Source of the DNA: Treponema sp.
GTDB taxonomy: Bacteria; Spirochaetota; Spirochaetia; Treponematales; Treponemataceae
Assembly (NCBI GenBank): GCA_016290335.1
Contig: JAEETM010000140.1
Coordinates: 1-6,381, forward strand
Length of the DNA: 6,381 nucleotides
Direction of reading: 5' to 3'
Part shown: positions 6,119 to 6,381 of the stretch, piece after piece
Layout: each line of letters opens with the position of its first letter
Position numbering within the stretch: the stretch's first letter is position 1
Program-made: the position numbers and the translations under genes
Notes under the pieces: generated by a model
What the model was told of the DNA's origin: nothing
The model's database searches: none
What the model saw: the letters and a program-made list of their open reading frames with translations, nothing else

Positions 6119-6381
6119 TTGCATACTCCTTGATTTGTTTCTGATATATTAGCCTGTAATAATCTAGTTAAAAACTCTTTTAAAACAATATTTGCTTCTT
6201 CTATTTCCATTCTTTTATTTGTGTCTGTTAGTAAAGTATCACCATGAAATAATTCACATCTGATTTTATAAATCTCTGTAAAAAGTTTTTCTATCATTGA
6301 AAAATCTGGTAAACTATGATTTTGAAAAAATGCCTTTGATTCATATATTTTTATTTTCTTCAATAAATAATTTTCGTTTTT
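6115..6381 (-). CDS. HEPN-like domain protein, C-terminal 88 residues only
   Basis: C-terminal end of a protein that begins beyond the right edge: the frame stays open to base 6381, with KNENYLLKK before the ATESK-free first helix, and the TTG at 6361-6363 is not a credible start. The visible part is mainly helical and contains IYKIRCELFHGD, with R and H encoded at 6259-6261 and 6244-6246. This fits the R-x4-6-H motif of HEPN domains, many of which are RNases in toxin-antitoxin, abortive-infection or CRISPR-linked systems. Recalled Apea-like HEPN proteins have a very similar IRCNLFHG stretch followed, as here, by a helix like EEANIVLKEFLTRLL. Others in the fold have no known activity. The N-terminal part, which would show whether this is a stand-alone HEPN or a larger protein, is missing. 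The stop codon overlaps the lipoprotein start by 4 bp (ATGA). Very low GC (14/60 at 6241-6300). Fairly sure of the motif, moderately sure of the family. Confidence 0.65.
   Translation of the reverse strand, partial: KNENYLLKKIKIYESKAFFQNHSLPDFSMIEKLFTEIYKIRCELFHGDTLLTDTNKRMEIEEANIVLKEFLTRLLQANISETNQGVCK
6126..6131 (-). promoter_or_regulatory. Ribosome binding site that decides the lipoprotein start
   Basis: On the minus strand AAGGAG lies 7 nt before the ATG at 6118 and only 1 nt before the ATG at 6124. Only the former spacing is workable. The site lies inside the last codons of the HEPN-like gene, so the two are probably translationally coupled. Confidence 0.8.

Noticed and set aside
6122..6124. 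ATG at 6124 as the lipoprotein start
   Set aside because: It is only 1 nt from AAGGAG; the ATG at 6118 has 7-nt spacing and forms the ATGA overlap.
6361..6363. TTG as the start of the HEPN-like protein
   Set aside because: No ribosome binding site is visible in the available bases, and the frame continues open to the window edge, so the protein is treated as truncated.

Overview
This 6.4 kb window looks like a spirochaete chromosome, most probably Treponema (a gut, rumen or oral type). The reasons are a LacI-like sensor joined to GGDEF with the RQSCGC junction motif, a bacterial-type HtpG, a secreted transglutaminase-fold protein with the FYGVCFDYAQFAWDD motif, and a lipoprotein with a relaxed lipobox. 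I recall all of these from treponemes; no search was run, so the genus is an inference.

Layout from left to right. (1) Bases 2-1786, plus strand: the 3' part of a sensor diguanylate cyclase gene whose start lies before the window. (2) Bases 1787-1877: a convergent junction with two hairpins. The one at 1787-1805 has a T-tract only when read on the minus strand, so it should terminate htpG. (3) Bases 1878-3857, minus strand: complete htpG (Hsp90 chaperone) with a good ribosome binding site. (4) Bases 3858-4116: the htpG leader, then a GC-rich, hairpin-rich element of about 160 bp at 3933-4092 in otherwise AT-rich DNA. It lies between two copies of a 9-bp direct repeat and is probably a dispersed non-coding repeat. 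(5) Bases 4117-6381, minus strand: three tightly packed, very AT-rich genes. In transcription order these are the C-terminal end of a HEPN-like protein with an R-x4-H motif, a lipoprotein of unknown family (4-bp ATGA overlap), and a secreted transglutaminase-fold protein whose C-terminal third looks like an eight-stranded outer-membrane beta-barrel.

The left half is housekeeping and signalling: c-di-GMP synthesis controlled by a sugar-binding-protein-like sensor, and protein folding. The right half looks like accessory DNA. Spot counts give 17/60 GC at 4201-4260, 14/60 at 5881-5940 and 14/60 at 6241-6300, against 29/60 in htpG (2221-2280), 26/60 in the GGDEF gene (481-540) and 36/60 in the hairpin element (3961-4020). 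The three-gene cluster, with a cytoplasmic HEPN-like protein, an envelope lipoprotein and a possible surface or periplasmic Cys-His-Asp enzyme on a barrel, is the best candidate here for something undescribed. A functional link between the genes rests only on their packing and shared composition.
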